Positions 53,445-64,000 of a stretch of 64,000 bases of DNA are shown in pieces. Position 1 is the first letter of the stretch. Every line of letters starts with the position of its first letter. The position numbers and the translations under genes are program-made. The notes under the pieces were generated by a model. The model worked only from the letters and a program-made list of their open reading frames with translations. It did no database searches and had not been told where the DNA came from. This stretch comes from Neelides folsomi (lineage: Eukaryota; Arthropoda; Collembola; Neelipleona; Neelidae): contig JAQGBZ010000312.1 in NCBI GenBank assembly GCA_034687125.1, forward strand, positions 1 through 64,000, given 5' to 3'.

Positions 53445-54350
53445 GGCTTTAATTTAAATGCTTCAACCATTTAATCGTAATTAGCAACCAAATGACTTAA
53501 ACTATCAACCAGTAAATAATTCAACCAACCAAACGCTGAAGCTTGTATAAAATGACTAAAACTATCAACCAAACGCTGACCTTTGTATAAGAAAACTTAA
53601 AATATCAACCAAATAATGAAATGGTATAAGAATACTTAAACTATCAACTAATAATAATTTGTAACAAATATGTTAGACATGTTAATAAAACAAATGTTTC
53701 ATAATATTTTAAAACAAATTATTTATTGGTCAAATTAATAAGTATAAAATTTTAAGGCAAATAAATATTTACGGACATTGACGATCTGTTATCCTTGCAA
53801 ATATGTATATCTGGTAAAGTATATATTATAATGAAAAGAATGGGTATTTTTTAAAAAAAATGAGGGGAAAAACTTGAAATTATATTTAAATTACTATTGA
53901 GTGGAGAGTGGGGAAATCCGTTGGGAATTTTTATACCATTATTGTAATTTCTATTTTATAAATTCATAACCTCAACATATTTCAAGCGAACAAGGTCAGT
54001 CTGGTCAGCCCTGTAAAAATTACCTCCATCTATACATTTAAATATTTAAAATGATTCTATTGAGCAAATGACGATTGTATGAAAATTACCGAATATTTAA
54101 TTATATTTATAAAAATAACTAACATATTTGTTACAAATTATCATTAGTTGATAGTTTAAATATTCTTATACCATTTCAGCATTTGGTTGATATTTTAAGT
54201 TTTCTTATATAAAGGTCATCGTTTGGTTGATAGTTTTAGTCATTTTATACAAGCTTCAGCGTTTGGTTGGTTGAATTATTTATTGGTTGATAGTTTAAGT
54301 TATTTGGTTGCTAATTACGATTACATGGTTGATACCTTTAAATCATAGCC
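53445..54350. mobile_element. Non-autonomous foldback DNA transposon (MULE-like MITE)
   Basis: The element is 906 bp. Terminal inverted repeats are 231 bp each, 53445-53675 and 54120-54350, and align without gaps. I count about 14 mismatches (roughly 94% identity), concentrated in the outermost 30 bp. The tips read GGCT...AGCC. A perfect 9-bp duplication, TTAAAGAAT, flanks both ends (53436-53444 and 54351-54359). Each arm is itself made of subrepeats with core ACTATCAACCAAACGCTGA. The 444-bp centre has no open frame of note. Long inverted repeats plus a 9-bp duplication fit Mutator-like elements best; Merlin (8-9 bp) is the main alternative. With no transposase it would depend on one supplied elsewhere. 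The high arm identity suggests a fairly recent insertion or arm conversion. Confidence 0.88.
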
Positions 54351-54359
54351 TTAAAGAAT

Positions 54360-54922
54360 TACATAGATACCTAAGGGTAAGTATAGTACATAGTACATAG
54401 TTCATGGTTCATTTGGATTCCAAGAATCTAAATGTAAGTGGAATTTTAAGATCTGGTTAATCCATTCGATTACGGCTCAGTAAAAGAGTTAATTTTGTCT
54501 TTCAATAATTACTATGCAGGAGTACTTATAATGTGTTTAAACATTTGGATGATATTTTCACGAGAATTGGCCGGGGGATTTTAAGATAAATTTGACATTG
54601 GAAAATTCTTAGCATTTATATTTTTGAATGTTTGAACAAATGGATACTTGTATGCATATCTCATAAGTCATAATACATAATTTATATAAATAGTACATTC
54701 AACAAATGTTATTGTTCATCAATAGAAAACAAAGTTCTCATTTGGTTTCTCAGTATAATATTACTCAATAGGGAGAAAACTGAGAAAAGTAAATAGGCCC
54801 TCACTTTGCTAGTCCTTCTCTACTGCTCTCATTTTTAACATCTTAACCTTTGGCTGCTCATTGTCATACATTTTAGAGAGATTCCTCACTTTTGACTTTG
54901 AGTCAAGCAAAACTTGGATAAA
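54360..54922. other. GSTO upstream region
   Basis: Between the transposon's right target site and the GSTO ATG. It is AT-rich with short ATAGTACATAGTACATAG repeats near 54,385. A more balanced stretch at 54,780-54,920 just before the ATG is the likely promoter and 5' UTR. I see no clear core promoter motif. Confidence 0.45.
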
Positions 54923-56281
54923 ATGGGTATTTCGAAGCTCATTGCGTTCAATTTGAATTCAAAACATCTTGCTACAGGTGAAAATGTCATATAATTCATT
55001 TAAACCACCTTTCGCGTCATTTCATGTGAGTTTCATAAAAAACTTGTTTAATCTAAATTAAAATTTTATTTGTTAAAAGGGTCGGAATGCCCTACGCAGG
55101 AAGAAGGTGGGATCAGAATCTACAGCATGAGGTTCTGTCCTTATGCCCAAAGAGCCTTGTTGGTTGCAGTTGCAAAAGAAATTCCGTAATTAACAATTTT
55201 AATTATTAAATGTTAAAATAAATACACCTTAGATAAATTAAATATTAGCATTAATTATTAAACTGCCTTTAATTTTAAGATTTGAAGTTGTGAATTGCAA
55301 CTTGAAGGACAAACCAGAATGGCTCTTTGACAAAAACCCCGAAGGAAAAGTCCCAGTTCTTGAAACACCAAACGGAATTTTATATGAAAGTTTGATTGTG
55401 TCTGATTACCTCGATGAAAAATACTCAAGTGGGAGAGCATTACATCCAGAAGATCATTTCCAAAAGGCTCTTGACCGAATTTGGGTTGAGCGGTTTAATC
55501 CGGTAAAATATTTTTATATAAAATCTATTAAGATTAAAGTTTTTAGGTTATAATCTTATAAATAATAGATAATGCTTAAATCAGTTGTTTACCGTTTAAC
55601 TTTTATAGGCAATTGGAATGTTTTTCAAAATGGCATTTTCTTGTGAGAAAGATCCGGGTTGGGAGGACAATGTTCAAAAACTGAATGATCGGCTGAACTT
55701 ATTTGAGCAAGAACTTGGACAGAGAAAGTCAAAGTTCTTTTCCGGTCTAAACACATTTATTTATCTACTAACAAATTAAAATACTTTAAACAATTATTAA
55801 TAAAAAATGAACCAATAAAATAATGAACAATTAAACTAAAAATTCGTTATAAACTTAGGAAAGGATTGTCCTGGAATGCTGGACTATATGATTTGGCCAT
55901 GGATTGAAAGAATGGACATTCTCCCAAAGCTCTGGCCAGAAATTGAAGCCTCCTATTACAAAGGGAAAGATTCACGTCCGGATATGGTAAATTATCTTCA
56001 ATATCATCATAAATCACCACAAATCTTTTATCTATCTACAACAAAACCTCTTCTATCTATATTATATAGTATATACTTAATGAATACTTTAATTATTCCA
56101 ATTATAATGGATCATTGGTGTTGGTGTCATTTAAAAGAATCAATGGGAAAACATCATGAAAGAAGATAAAGCCATACGTGAGATTTTCTTGGACGTTGAT
56201 GTTCATTATCGATTCACACTTGGGCGCAAACAAGGTGCTGACGATTACGATTTGCTCCCTGATTCAAAAGTGTATTATTGA
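54923..56281 (+). CDS. GSTO: Omega-class glutathione S-transferase
   Basis: Six exons: 54923-54977, 55080-55185, 55280-55502, 55609-55744, 55859-55986, 56138-56281. They join in frame to 792 nt, 263 aa, with GT-AG ends throughout. The N-terminal thioredoxin-fold domain has the Omega signature [13 protein letters not shown]; Cys38 would be the catalytic residue, where other classes use Tyr or Ser. KVPVLE at 77-82 holds the cis-proline and E90-S91 binds the glutathione gamma-glutamyl group. The C-terminal helical domain (about 112-263) includes [12 protein letters not shown]. Length is close to the family norm of 240-250 aa. Known family reactions are glutathione-dependent thiol transfer, dehydroascorbate reduction and, in insects, pteridine (drosopterin) synthesis; which applies here is open. 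It is cytosolic. A truncated duplicate lies 2 kb upstream in the same orientation. Confidence 0.95.
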
Positions 56282-56998
56282 ATTTGGTCTCATTGTTCAA
56301 GAGACTTAAGATGAATGAATAATTATTACAATTTTTTGCATTCTTTCTCAAATGCCATATATCATATATTAGAGTAGTATAAGAAATTATTAAATCCTAA
56401 TTTAATTCTAATTTATAATTTATTGTATATACATAGTCTGTAAGGGCGAAACCCAATCGTTGAACACTGAATAATTCCTATTCATTCATGAATTTATTCA
56501 TTCAATAAGAAATTATTAATTCATTAACGCTAATCTTCTGTTCATACTTATATATAACGTGATACATAATTTCAATAAAAATATAATACCTCTTGCCTCT
56601 TTACCTCTAATGCCTCTTTTTATTTGTAATATTAGTTATATTAGGCAAACAAATACTTTAAAGAAATAACATTTTGTTAAACTAAATAGGTAATTTAATA
56701 ATAGATAGGTAAATAAATATTTTAACAATTTAACGTTTTTCGTCAAACATATTTTTGTATTTGATAAGCATCAAACTATTTATCTGCCGAAAGCGCAATA
56801 CATATTCACAAGCCTTCCATTCTTCATTCATTCCACACGGCACGACAAAACCACATGGATTTAAGGTCAGAATGAGCCAGGATTGCCTGATTCTTTAATT
56901 CTTTAGTATTCTTATTTCAATTAAAAAAGTTTATTTTATTTATTTATTTTTGTTGTTGATGAAATTATTTTAATATCGGAACGATCTAGATCTAAATA
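56282..56998. other. Spacer between GSTO and Trm10 exon
   Basis: GSTO 3' flank with AATAAA-type signals near 56,570, then AT-rich sequence. A slightly GC-richer stretch at 56,800-56,895 precedes the Trm10 start and may be its promoter. No other feature seen. Confidence 0.5.
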
Positions 56999-57292
56999 AT
57001 GGAAGATATTACTGAAATCGAGCTAGATGTTAACGAGGAAAGCGAATCAACCAAATGTTCATTGAATTCAACCCAAGAGTCCAGTTTGTCAAAACAAGTC
57101 CTGAAGAAACTTGCGAAGAAAGAAAGGTGCGCAGAGAAGAAAGTCCTAAGAAGATTGAAAGAAAAAGAAAAGAACAAATCGAAAAAACGAGACATTTCTC
57201 GTAAAGTTTTGAAAAAAAGGAAAATGATTACAAGCAATTGTAAAGCTTCCATTGCAATTGATCTTTCATTTGATCATTTAATGAATGAAAAG
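56999..57292 (+). CDS. TRMT10: tRNA (guanine-9) methyltransferase Trm10 family, 5' exon only
   Basis: One open exon of 98 codons from ATG at 56999 to a consensus donor (AAG|GTAAGG) at 57292. A lysine-rich coiled segment (residues about 33-80) leads into AIDLSFDHLMNEK. This matches the start of the Trm10 SPOUT methyltransferase domain; human TRMT10A has a closely similar IDCSFDHLM segment. The family methylates N1 of purine 9 in tRNA. The following exons, with the SAM-binding knot, are not found in the next 300 bp or elsewhere on this strand of the window. Either this is an orphan exon, or the gene continues beyond 64 kb and the zinc-finger array lies inside its first intron. Other host introns here are short, which makes a 7-kb intron unusual but not impossible. 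Confidence 0.75.
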
Positions 57293-57602
57293 GTAAGGTA
57301 CTCATAGTTTATATATAATAATATAATATTAAAATGTACCCATTAAGACCATTTGCCGGACACACCTTTTTCTTGATGTGTTACATCTAATGTAACTAAT
57401 TTGATAATTAAAAATAAATTTAATTACATTAACTTATATCCTTGGAAAACTTTGGAAAGGTGTAGTATGAATTATTGGAATTTGCACCATTAGATTCAGG
57501 TTGAACAGGACATAGTCCTCGAGTTTGATATCGTTTCTCTAAGACCGACCCTTTCCTAGATATTGAGGGTTAAATAAATTGTTACTGTTTGATAGAGTTT
57601 GT
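57293..57602. other. Sequence after the Trm10 exon
   Basis: About 300 bp with no Trm10 continuation and no open frame of note; the composition is more balanced at 57,480-57,560. Zinc-finger unit 2 begins at its right end. Confidence 0.45.
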
Positions 57603-58167
57603 AAATAACCAACCTTGAAAGATCTTCGTGTTTCAGTTCAATGATTAAATATTCCAAATTCAATTTTAGTGAATAAAAATTCATCTACCAACTTTTCTAA
57701 TGAGAATAATATTATCGGTTAATCAATTTTAATAATTAAATTTACAATTTAACAGTTTAGAATATTTAAGAGATTTATAAAATGTTTTTAATAAATTCTG
57801 TTATTCTCATTCAGTGTTGAATACTTGGATGATTAAAAATGAAGAATTTATTTTGCCAGATGATCAAATAATTTGTCCAAGATGTAAAAAACAATTTACA
57901 AATCCAAATTTGTTTCAAGCCCATTCAAAAATATGTAAAGGAAAAAACATTTCCGAATCCACAACAAAGAAGATTACAAATGACATCAAGACCGAAAAAT
58001 AATTTAAATGCAATCAATGTGGAAACTCATTTTCAAAAATCAATTTGCTAAAGTTACATGTTAAATGTGTACATTTGAATACGAATGTTTTTAAATGTAC
58101 CATTTGTGAGCATCTAATATTATATTGCAAAAAGAAAAACCCGTTTCATTTTCTTCATACGAGCAAG
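57603..58167 (+). pseudogene. C2H2 zinc-finger unit 2, broken
   Basis: A remnant of the linker exon (LKDLRVSVQ-like, 57,612-57,720) has an in-frame stop. The finger exon 57815-58167 keeps both borders (CAG|T and AAG|GTAAAA). It starts EEFILPDDQIICPRCKKQF but has a stop at 58000-58002. An internal deletion leaves only about three fingers of the nine or so in unit 4. Its 5' part is nearest to unit 4. Confidence 0.75.
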
Positions 58168-58283
58168 GTAAAATATTTCGCAATTATTGTTTTTAACGAA
58201 ATAAAATTTAAGTAAATAGTATCATATTATATTATGTTATATATATTAATTATATTATCATATGTAGATTACATTTTTTACAG

Positions 58284-58975
58284 ATCAATCTCCACTTCTT
58301 TTTACGAATTTTGAAAATAATAATTTACTTGAGATTTATAAAAAGAAATTTCCAACCCTGAAAGATCTTCGAGTTCAAATTCAATCTTAGGGAATAAAAT
58401 CATATTTACAAAATTTTCTAATGACACGCACAAGATCTGCAAGGAAGAAATATTTTCATCAATAACATCACAAAATGGAGGTCAATAGAATAATAATGAT
58501 ATGTACAAAAGCACTTATTTAAAATATTTTTTAAACAATTGTTTTGATTATAGACGAAGAAGAATTCATTTTGTCAGATGACCAAATAACTTGTAGAACC
58601 TGCAAGAAAGAATTTACAAATCCAAAGTCATTTGAATCCCATTCAATGATCTGCAAAAGAAAAATCAAATGTCAAACAAAGAAGTTGACACAAAATCTTT
58701 TCCAAGAAGGAAGAAAAAGAATTTAAATGTAAAAAGTGTGGAAATTCATTTTCAAAAAAGTTACGTTTACAGAAACACAATTGGCGCATGCATGTGAATA
58801 GAAATGTTCTTAAATGTACAATTTGTGATTATTCTTGTAGTGAAAATTATAAATTAAAAAAACATTTTAAAATACACTCGAAAGAAAAATCGTAGGAGAG
58901 ATTTTGCAAAGGGAAATATAAGCAGAGATGCTCTTTAACTAGACATTCCTTCGTTTGTACAGGCAAATAAAAGTT
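58284..58975 (+). pseudogene. C2H2 zinc-finger unit 3, broken
   Basis: The linker exon starts at 58284 after TTTTTTACAG and reads DQSPLLFTNFENNNLLEIYKKKFP..., then stops within IQS. The finger exon (about 58,555-58,975) begins DEEEFILSDDQITCRTCKKEF. It changes frame around 58,700, continues as CKKCGNSFSKK and CTICDYSCSENYK, and ends in stops. Its 5' part is nearest to unit 5. Confidence 0.75.
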
Positions 58976-59246
58976 TGTTAATTATCATGACTTTTGACCC
59001 GTTTTTCCAGACGACTAAATAATTTGCCAGGAATTTAATAAAAGATAATTTAGAATTCGAAAGTCAATTGAAGCCCATTCAATAATCTGCAAAAATGTAT
59101 TTATTAATTAAACATTCCTTGCTTTTATCATTGTCATATCTTCAAAGAATACTAATTTATTCAAATTCATCTAAACTAATTAATTCCGACCTTGCATTTA
59201 TCATTATTTCATTATCATTCATAAATCATATCTTTCATTTAAATAG

Positions 59247-59835
59247 GAATTTGCTGATTTGATGGAACCAACTCGACATGTCTTAATAGCGACATTTTGT
59301 CGCATTAGACTAGACCTAGCTCCGACAAAAACTATTTATGAATTTGCTGCAGGATAAAATATATAATAAATACAAAAACTATCAATTTATTATTTATTTC
59401 TAAGAAGAAATTTCTAAATAATTTCTTGATAATTTACAAATTTATTATTATTGCCAAAGCTAAAAAATACCTAAAATCGATACTCTTATAGTAGATTTTA
59501 TTTTTCATTAAATCCACGAACAAGTTAATATTATTTGCTAAATTTATTAAAAGTCCAGAGTTAAAAGACCTTCGTGTTCCGATTCAACGATTAAAAATAC
59601 CAAATTCGACTGGAGAGAATTTAATTATTCAAAAATGAGTATGTTGGATGAACTTAATTTAGATGAAAATTATTTGAAAAACATTAAATGTACGTAAATT
59701 TTAAATACATGTATGTATAAAATAAATTATACACAATTTGGACACTTATCAGGTCCTAACATCGTATCCCAAACTGATCCGATTACATAAAAATTATTTA
59801 TATAAAAACCAAGTTTAATTATTTACATTATTTAA
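59247..59835 (+). pseudogene. Upstream segment and broken first exon of zinc-finger unit 4
   Basis: Positions 59,300-59,365 repeat the sequence found 5' of unit 1 (51,490-51,530; shared GACTAGA.CTAGC.CCGACAAA), so they look like a duplicated 5' flank. A linker-exon remnant at about 59,548-59,690 (ELKDLRVPIQRLKIPNSTGEN) contains a stop and lacks the start codon of unit 1. If unit 4 is transcribed alone, its start must lie elsewhere. Confidence 0.55.
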
Positions 59836-59837
59836 AG

Positions 59838-61048
59838 GTGAAAATCCAGATATTTCTTCTGACTCTGACATGAGAATTAAAGAAGAAATTTTCACCTCAA
59901 TAAATTCACAATATCAAGGTAATGGGCTATATATTTAAAATTAAAATTTACAATAACGGGTTACCATTTAAATGAAATTTATTAAATGTTTTTCATACAA
60001 ATATTTTGTTCTTATTCAGTGTTTAATTCTTCTATAATTAAAAATGAAGAAGAAGAATTTATTTTGCCAGATGATCAAATAATTTGTCCAAGATGCAAAA
60101 AACAATTTACAAATCCAAAGTTGTTTGAAGCCCATTCAAAAATATGTAAAAGAAAAAACATTTCCGAATCTAAAATAAAGAAGTTTACAAATGAAAACAA
60201 GACTGAAAAAGAATTTAAATGTAATCAATGTGGGAACTCATTTCCCAAAATGAGGGGGTTAAAGATACATGTTCGAAATATACACAAGTATAAGAATATA
60301 TTTAAATGTACTATTTGTGATTACTCATGTAAATTTAACTATTTACTAAATTTGCATATTAAGAAACACAAAGAAAAGGATGAACCAAGTGTATTCGAAA
60401 TGCAAAAAGTATTTAAATGCAATCAATGTGGAAACTCATTTACCAAAATGAAGGGGTTAAAGCAACATATTAAACGTGCACATTTAAATACGAATCATAT
60501 TTATAAATGTACTATTTGTGATTATTCTTGTACCTTTAATTCAACATTTAAGCGACATCTTGAATCCCATTCAATAGAAAACCCATTTGAATGCAAAATA
60601 TGTTCCAAGTCATTCAAAAGGAAAACATATTTAAACAAACATGCAAATATTCATTCCAAAACTTATTTAAGAATTCCTTCAACAATACAACAGTATGATT
60701 GTTCAATTTGTGGAAAAGATTTCCAAAGCAGATGTCACTTCACTTTACATGTTAATGAACATTACAAAGATAAATGCAACTTTTGTCATCAACAATATTC
60801 AAATGAAAGTTTAGAAAAACATTTAAACGATTCGGATAATTTATGTTGTAAAATGAAACATAAAATAGATACTTGTTTAAACAATCAAATTGAATTCAAA
60901 TGCCCAAATTGTGAAGAATTGTTTGGTTTTAAAAATAAATTACAAAGACACACTTTCACATGTTTTGTAAACAATCCAATATCTAATATTACATTGGAAA
61001 AAGAGACAATTGAAGAAAAACTAATTTCATTATCTTCACACGAACAAG
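59838..61048 (+). CDS. C2H2 zinc-finger protein, unit 4 (two exons, partial gene)
   Basis: Exon 59838-59918 (GENPDISSDSDMRIKEEIF...) and finger exon 60020-61048, both bounded by AG/GT and both phase 1 at each side. The open part of the finger exon is 343 codons with about nine fingers. The first and last are C2HC (CPRC...HSKIC, CPNC...HTFTC); the middle ones are C2H2, alternating types CNQCGNSF and CTICDYSC. One finger near the end (CNFCHQQYS...H) is incomplete. Linkers are not the classical TGEKP. The product should be a nuclear DNA-binding protein. The start is not clear because the first exon of this unit is decayed. The donor at 61048 joins in frame to the linker exon of unit 5, so the two units may be one gene. 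Confidence 0.8.
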
Positions 61049-61170
61049 GTAAAACATTTCACAAATATTGTTTTTAACGAATTATTAGTAAATATTAAAT
61101 ACCAATATTGTAGTATTATATCAATATAACAACTTTACAACAATAGTCTTACAATTGTAATTTTTTACAG

Positions 61171-62707
61171 ATCAATCTCAACTTCCCATGACGAACTTGG
61201 AAAATGAGAATTTACTTGAGATTTATAAAAAGAAATTTCCAACATTGAAAAATCTTCGAATATCAATTCAACGATTGAATATTCCTAATTCAATTTCGGG
61301 TAATAGAATTTTATCAACCGATTTTTCTAATGATGTATCTAAAGAAGAAATATTTTCATCAGTAACATCTCAAGGTAAATCCACAATAAAATAAATAATG
61401 ACAATTCCTTATTCCTCATTTGAAATACGGATAGAATAAAAATGAAAATTGTAACATATGACCAAGTAATTAATTAAAATATTTTTACATTTTGAAAGGT
61501 TTGATTATGAATGCAGAAGAAGAATTCATTTTGCCCAATGAACAATTTAATTGTCCAAGATGTGAAAAAGAATTTACCAATCCAAACTCATTTGAATTCC
61601 ATTTAAAGATCTGCAAAAGAAGAATTAAATGCGAAACAAAGAAGTTGACACAAGGAATGAATTCCAAGAGTGAAGGAAATGAATTGAAATGTAATCTATG
61701 TGGAAATTCATTTTCAAGAGAGAGATATTTAGATGATCACATTTGGTTCGTGCATTTGAAAAGTGATGTTTTTGAATGTACCATTTGTGATTATTCTTGT
61801 AGTGAAAATTGGAAATTAAAAAAACATGTTAAAAGACACTCAAAAGAAAAATCAGATGAAGGTCAAAATTTCAAATGTACCATTTGTGATTACTCATGTA
61901 ATTGTAACCATACATTAAATATCCATATTAACAAACACAAAGAATGGGACAAACCAATTGAGTGTGAATTTTGCAAAAAGAAGTTTAATAATCGTAACAT
62001 AACGGAACATTTCTATAACTGTATGACAAAACACTTCTCAAAGAAAAACATTTTAATTGACGAAAATGAATTTAAATGTCATCTTTGTGGAAAGACATAT
62101 TCAAAAAAGAAGAATTTAATGCAACATGTTAGAAGGAAGCACTTGAATATGAAATGGCAAGAAAAAAACATGAATGTATTTAAATGTACTGTTTGTGATT
62201 ACACTTGTAAATCTAATTCTATATTGAAAATACATCTTAACACTCATTCAGGGGAAAGACCATTTAAATGCCAAATATGTTCTAAGTCATTTAAAAGTAA
62301 ATCTGCTTTAAATTTTCATTCAAAAGGTCACTCAAATTTGAAACCTTTCGTTTGTTCAATATGTGAAAAAGAATTCAAACGCAAATATAACTTTTCCATA
62401 CATATGAATGAACATTCTTACGAAGAAAAATGCAAATTTTGTCATCAGCAATATTCAAAAGAAAGTTTAGAAAAACATTTAAACAATTCAGATAATTTAT
62501 GTTGTAAAATGAAACATAAAATCGATGCTGTTTTAAATAATCGAATTGAATCTAAATGCCCAAATTGTGAAAAATTGTTTAATTTAAAAAAATATTTAAA
62601 AAGACACCTTTTGTTATGTTTTATTAAAAATCCAATTTCCTCAAATGTTAAATTAGACAGAGAGATTATTACAGAAGAAAACATTTCAATGTCTTCAAAC
62701 AATCCAG
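61171..62707 (+). CDS. C2H2 zinc-finger protein, unit 5 (two exons)
   Basis: Linker exon 61171-61374 (68 codons, containing ATG at 61188: MTNLENENLLEIYKKKFP) and finger exon 61499-62707 (403 codons), both phase 1 on each side with AG/GT borders. The linker aligns to the first exon of unit 1, whose ATG sits at the same point, so this unit may start its own protein or may be spliced to unit 4. About eleven fingers: the first and last C2HC, the rest mostly C2H2 (CGNSFSRERYL, CDYSCSENWKL, CSKSFKSKSAL), one with HSGERPF, close to the canonical linker. After the donor, the nearest acceptor in frame (at 63008) would add ANK and a stop at 63019; a second (63739) would add EVEQTKVNLDLMDL. Either is tentative. 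It is probably a nuclear DNA-binding protein with unknown targets. Confidence 0.85.
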
Positions 62708-63290
62708 GTTAAATTATTTATTAGGTTTATAATATTATTATTTAATTTCAATGAAAATTTATAAAAACAAATTTTGCCATTTTTTATAATTTTACACTAT
62801 TAACCTATATAAGTGAAAATATATTGAACTAATGAATGAATATTTTTTAAAAAGATTAAAAGATATCCAACACAATCTTTTACTTCATTTGAATTATTTA
62901 TTATAATTTTGTTCATTCATTCTTTATTTAATTTCATTCCATATCGATATTAATAATCTTTCTAAATAATATGTAAAATTAGTCAATTTTGATTTTACTG
63001 GAGTTTAGCAAATAAGTGACAATTTGAATTTGATGGAACTGTCAATTCCAAGTGTAGATCAAGACATTTGGTTTCAGATGGTTAAAACTCGCACTCCCTT
63101 CAATACACGTTATGAATCCCATTATGAATTTCTGTTTTCTGCAACTTGTTGATTGTTGTTTCTTTGCATTCATCTCTTACAATTACAGTCTTTGGCTGTT
63201 TTCAGTCTTCTTGATAACTTACTATTTTTTTTATAATTGCCAAGGATTAAATACCTAAACTAGATGATATTATAGTTTATTCAATTAATG
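62708..63290. other. Downstream of unit 5, start of a 740-bp repeat
   Basis: AT-rich sequence to about 63,000. From 63,003 there is a segment that recurs at about 63,743 (shared CTCGCACTCCCTTCAATACA), so one full repeat period of about 740 bp is visible and the next copy runs out of the window. Confidence 0.6.
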
Positions 63291-64000
63291 AAAAATTAAA
63301 TTGTCGTAAAAAACAATTTTCATATCCAAAGTCATTTAAATCCCATTCAAAGATCTGTAAAATAAAAATAAAGTTGACACAGAAAATTTATTCCAAGAGG
63401 GAAGAAAAGAAATTTAAATGTTATCTGTGTGTAATTTCATTTTCACAAAAGGGACGTTTACAGGATCACATTTGGCACATCCATTTGAATAGAAATGATA
63501 AATTAGAAGTAATAAATAAATGTTTTATATGAATTCAAGCATTATATCTTATACATATTATAAATTATAAGTGAAAATATTTATATTGAGTAATAGTAAA
63601 AGAGATTAAAAGTAAAAATTTTGTTCATTCATTCATTCATTATTTATTATGATAACTATCAAATCGATATTGATAATTTCATTATCTTTATAAGTTATGT
63701 TATAGGTCTGTAATGTCATAATATATAATTAACTTTACAGAAGTTGAACAAACAAAAGTCAATTTGGATTTGATGGATTTGTAAATGCCACGTGTATATT
63801 AAGACATTTGGTTGCATATGGCTAAACCTCGCACTCCCTTCAATACAAATTATGAATCAAATTATCAATTTCTCCATTCTGTCTTTTATTTTATTATCTT
63901 TTTACCGTCAAGGTCAACAGCTATGCGGTGTCTGTTTTCTTGATAATTAACCATTTATATAATTGCTAAATATTTAATACCTAAAGTAGATGCTATAAAG
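63003..64000. repeat. Direct repeat, period about 740 bp, at array end
   Basis: 63,003-63,285 and 63,743-64,000 align over most of their length (GATTTGATGGA, CGCACTCCCTTCAATACA, TTCTTGATAA, TTAATACCTAAA). Both are related to the 5' flank of unit 4 (59,247-59,500). The repeated piece appears to be the intergenic part of the zinc-finger unit, so the array continues to the right of the window. Confidence 0.7.
63291..63530 (+). pseudogene. C2H2 zinc-finger unit 6, short remnant
   Basis: Matches the first two fingers of units 3 and 5 (CRKKQFSYPKSFKSHSKIC, then CYLCVISFSQKGRLQDH). It has lost the first finger cysteine and changes frame between fingers. The 5' border and the rest of the finger exon are gone. 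Confidence 0.7.

Noticed and set aside
1-64000. CRISPR arrays, bacterial operons, rRNA genes
   Set aside because: No regularly spaced repeats with unique spacers, no ribosome-binding sites and no rRNA-like sequence; all genes are intron-containing and eukaryotic.

Overview
The window is AT-rich nuclear DNA from an animal, most likely an arthropod. The evidence is a FoxB forkhead gene, an Omega-class glutathione transferase, a Trm10 exon, a BTB/AT-hook gene and a tandem C2H2 zinc-finger array, all with GT-AG introns, most of them 50-150 bp. Species cannot be fixed from the sequence.

Layout: (1) 106-4559, minus strand: a complete eight-exon gene for a BTB + AT-hook + C2HC zinc-finger nuclear protein (1140 aa by my splice model). 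(2) 4560-9097: intergenic DNA with a 23-bp tandem array. (3) 9098-11772, plus strand: FoxB, two exons, 415 aa, with an intron cutting the forkhead domain after PYYR. (4) 11773-51350: about 39.5 kb without a recognisable gene, next to this developmental regulator. It is not featureless. Islands of balanced base composition recur every 0.5-1.5 kb, and in them the plus strand switches from G/T-rich to C/A-rich. AT-rich linkers between them often carry RFX X-box-like palindromes related to GTTACCATGGAAAC. (5) 51673-64000: a dense region with decaying and intact zinc-finger units, a truncated copy of the last two GSTO exons, a foldback DNA transposon with 9-bp target duplications, a complete six-exon GSTO gene, an orphan 5' exon of Trm10 and the main zinc-finger array.

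The zinc-finger array is built from a linker exon plus a large finger exon. The boundaries that can be read are phase 1, so adjacent units can splice into one longer protein without changing frame. Units 4 and 5 (59838-62707) have open finger exons; units 1, 2, 3 and 6 are broken or truncated.

The most unusual features are the repeated strand-skew islands with X-box-like linkers around FoxB, and the expandable exon-pair architecture of the zinc-finger array, which may sit inside an intron of Trm10. All splice models are read by eye from reading frame, phase and GT/AG signals; no transcript data were available.
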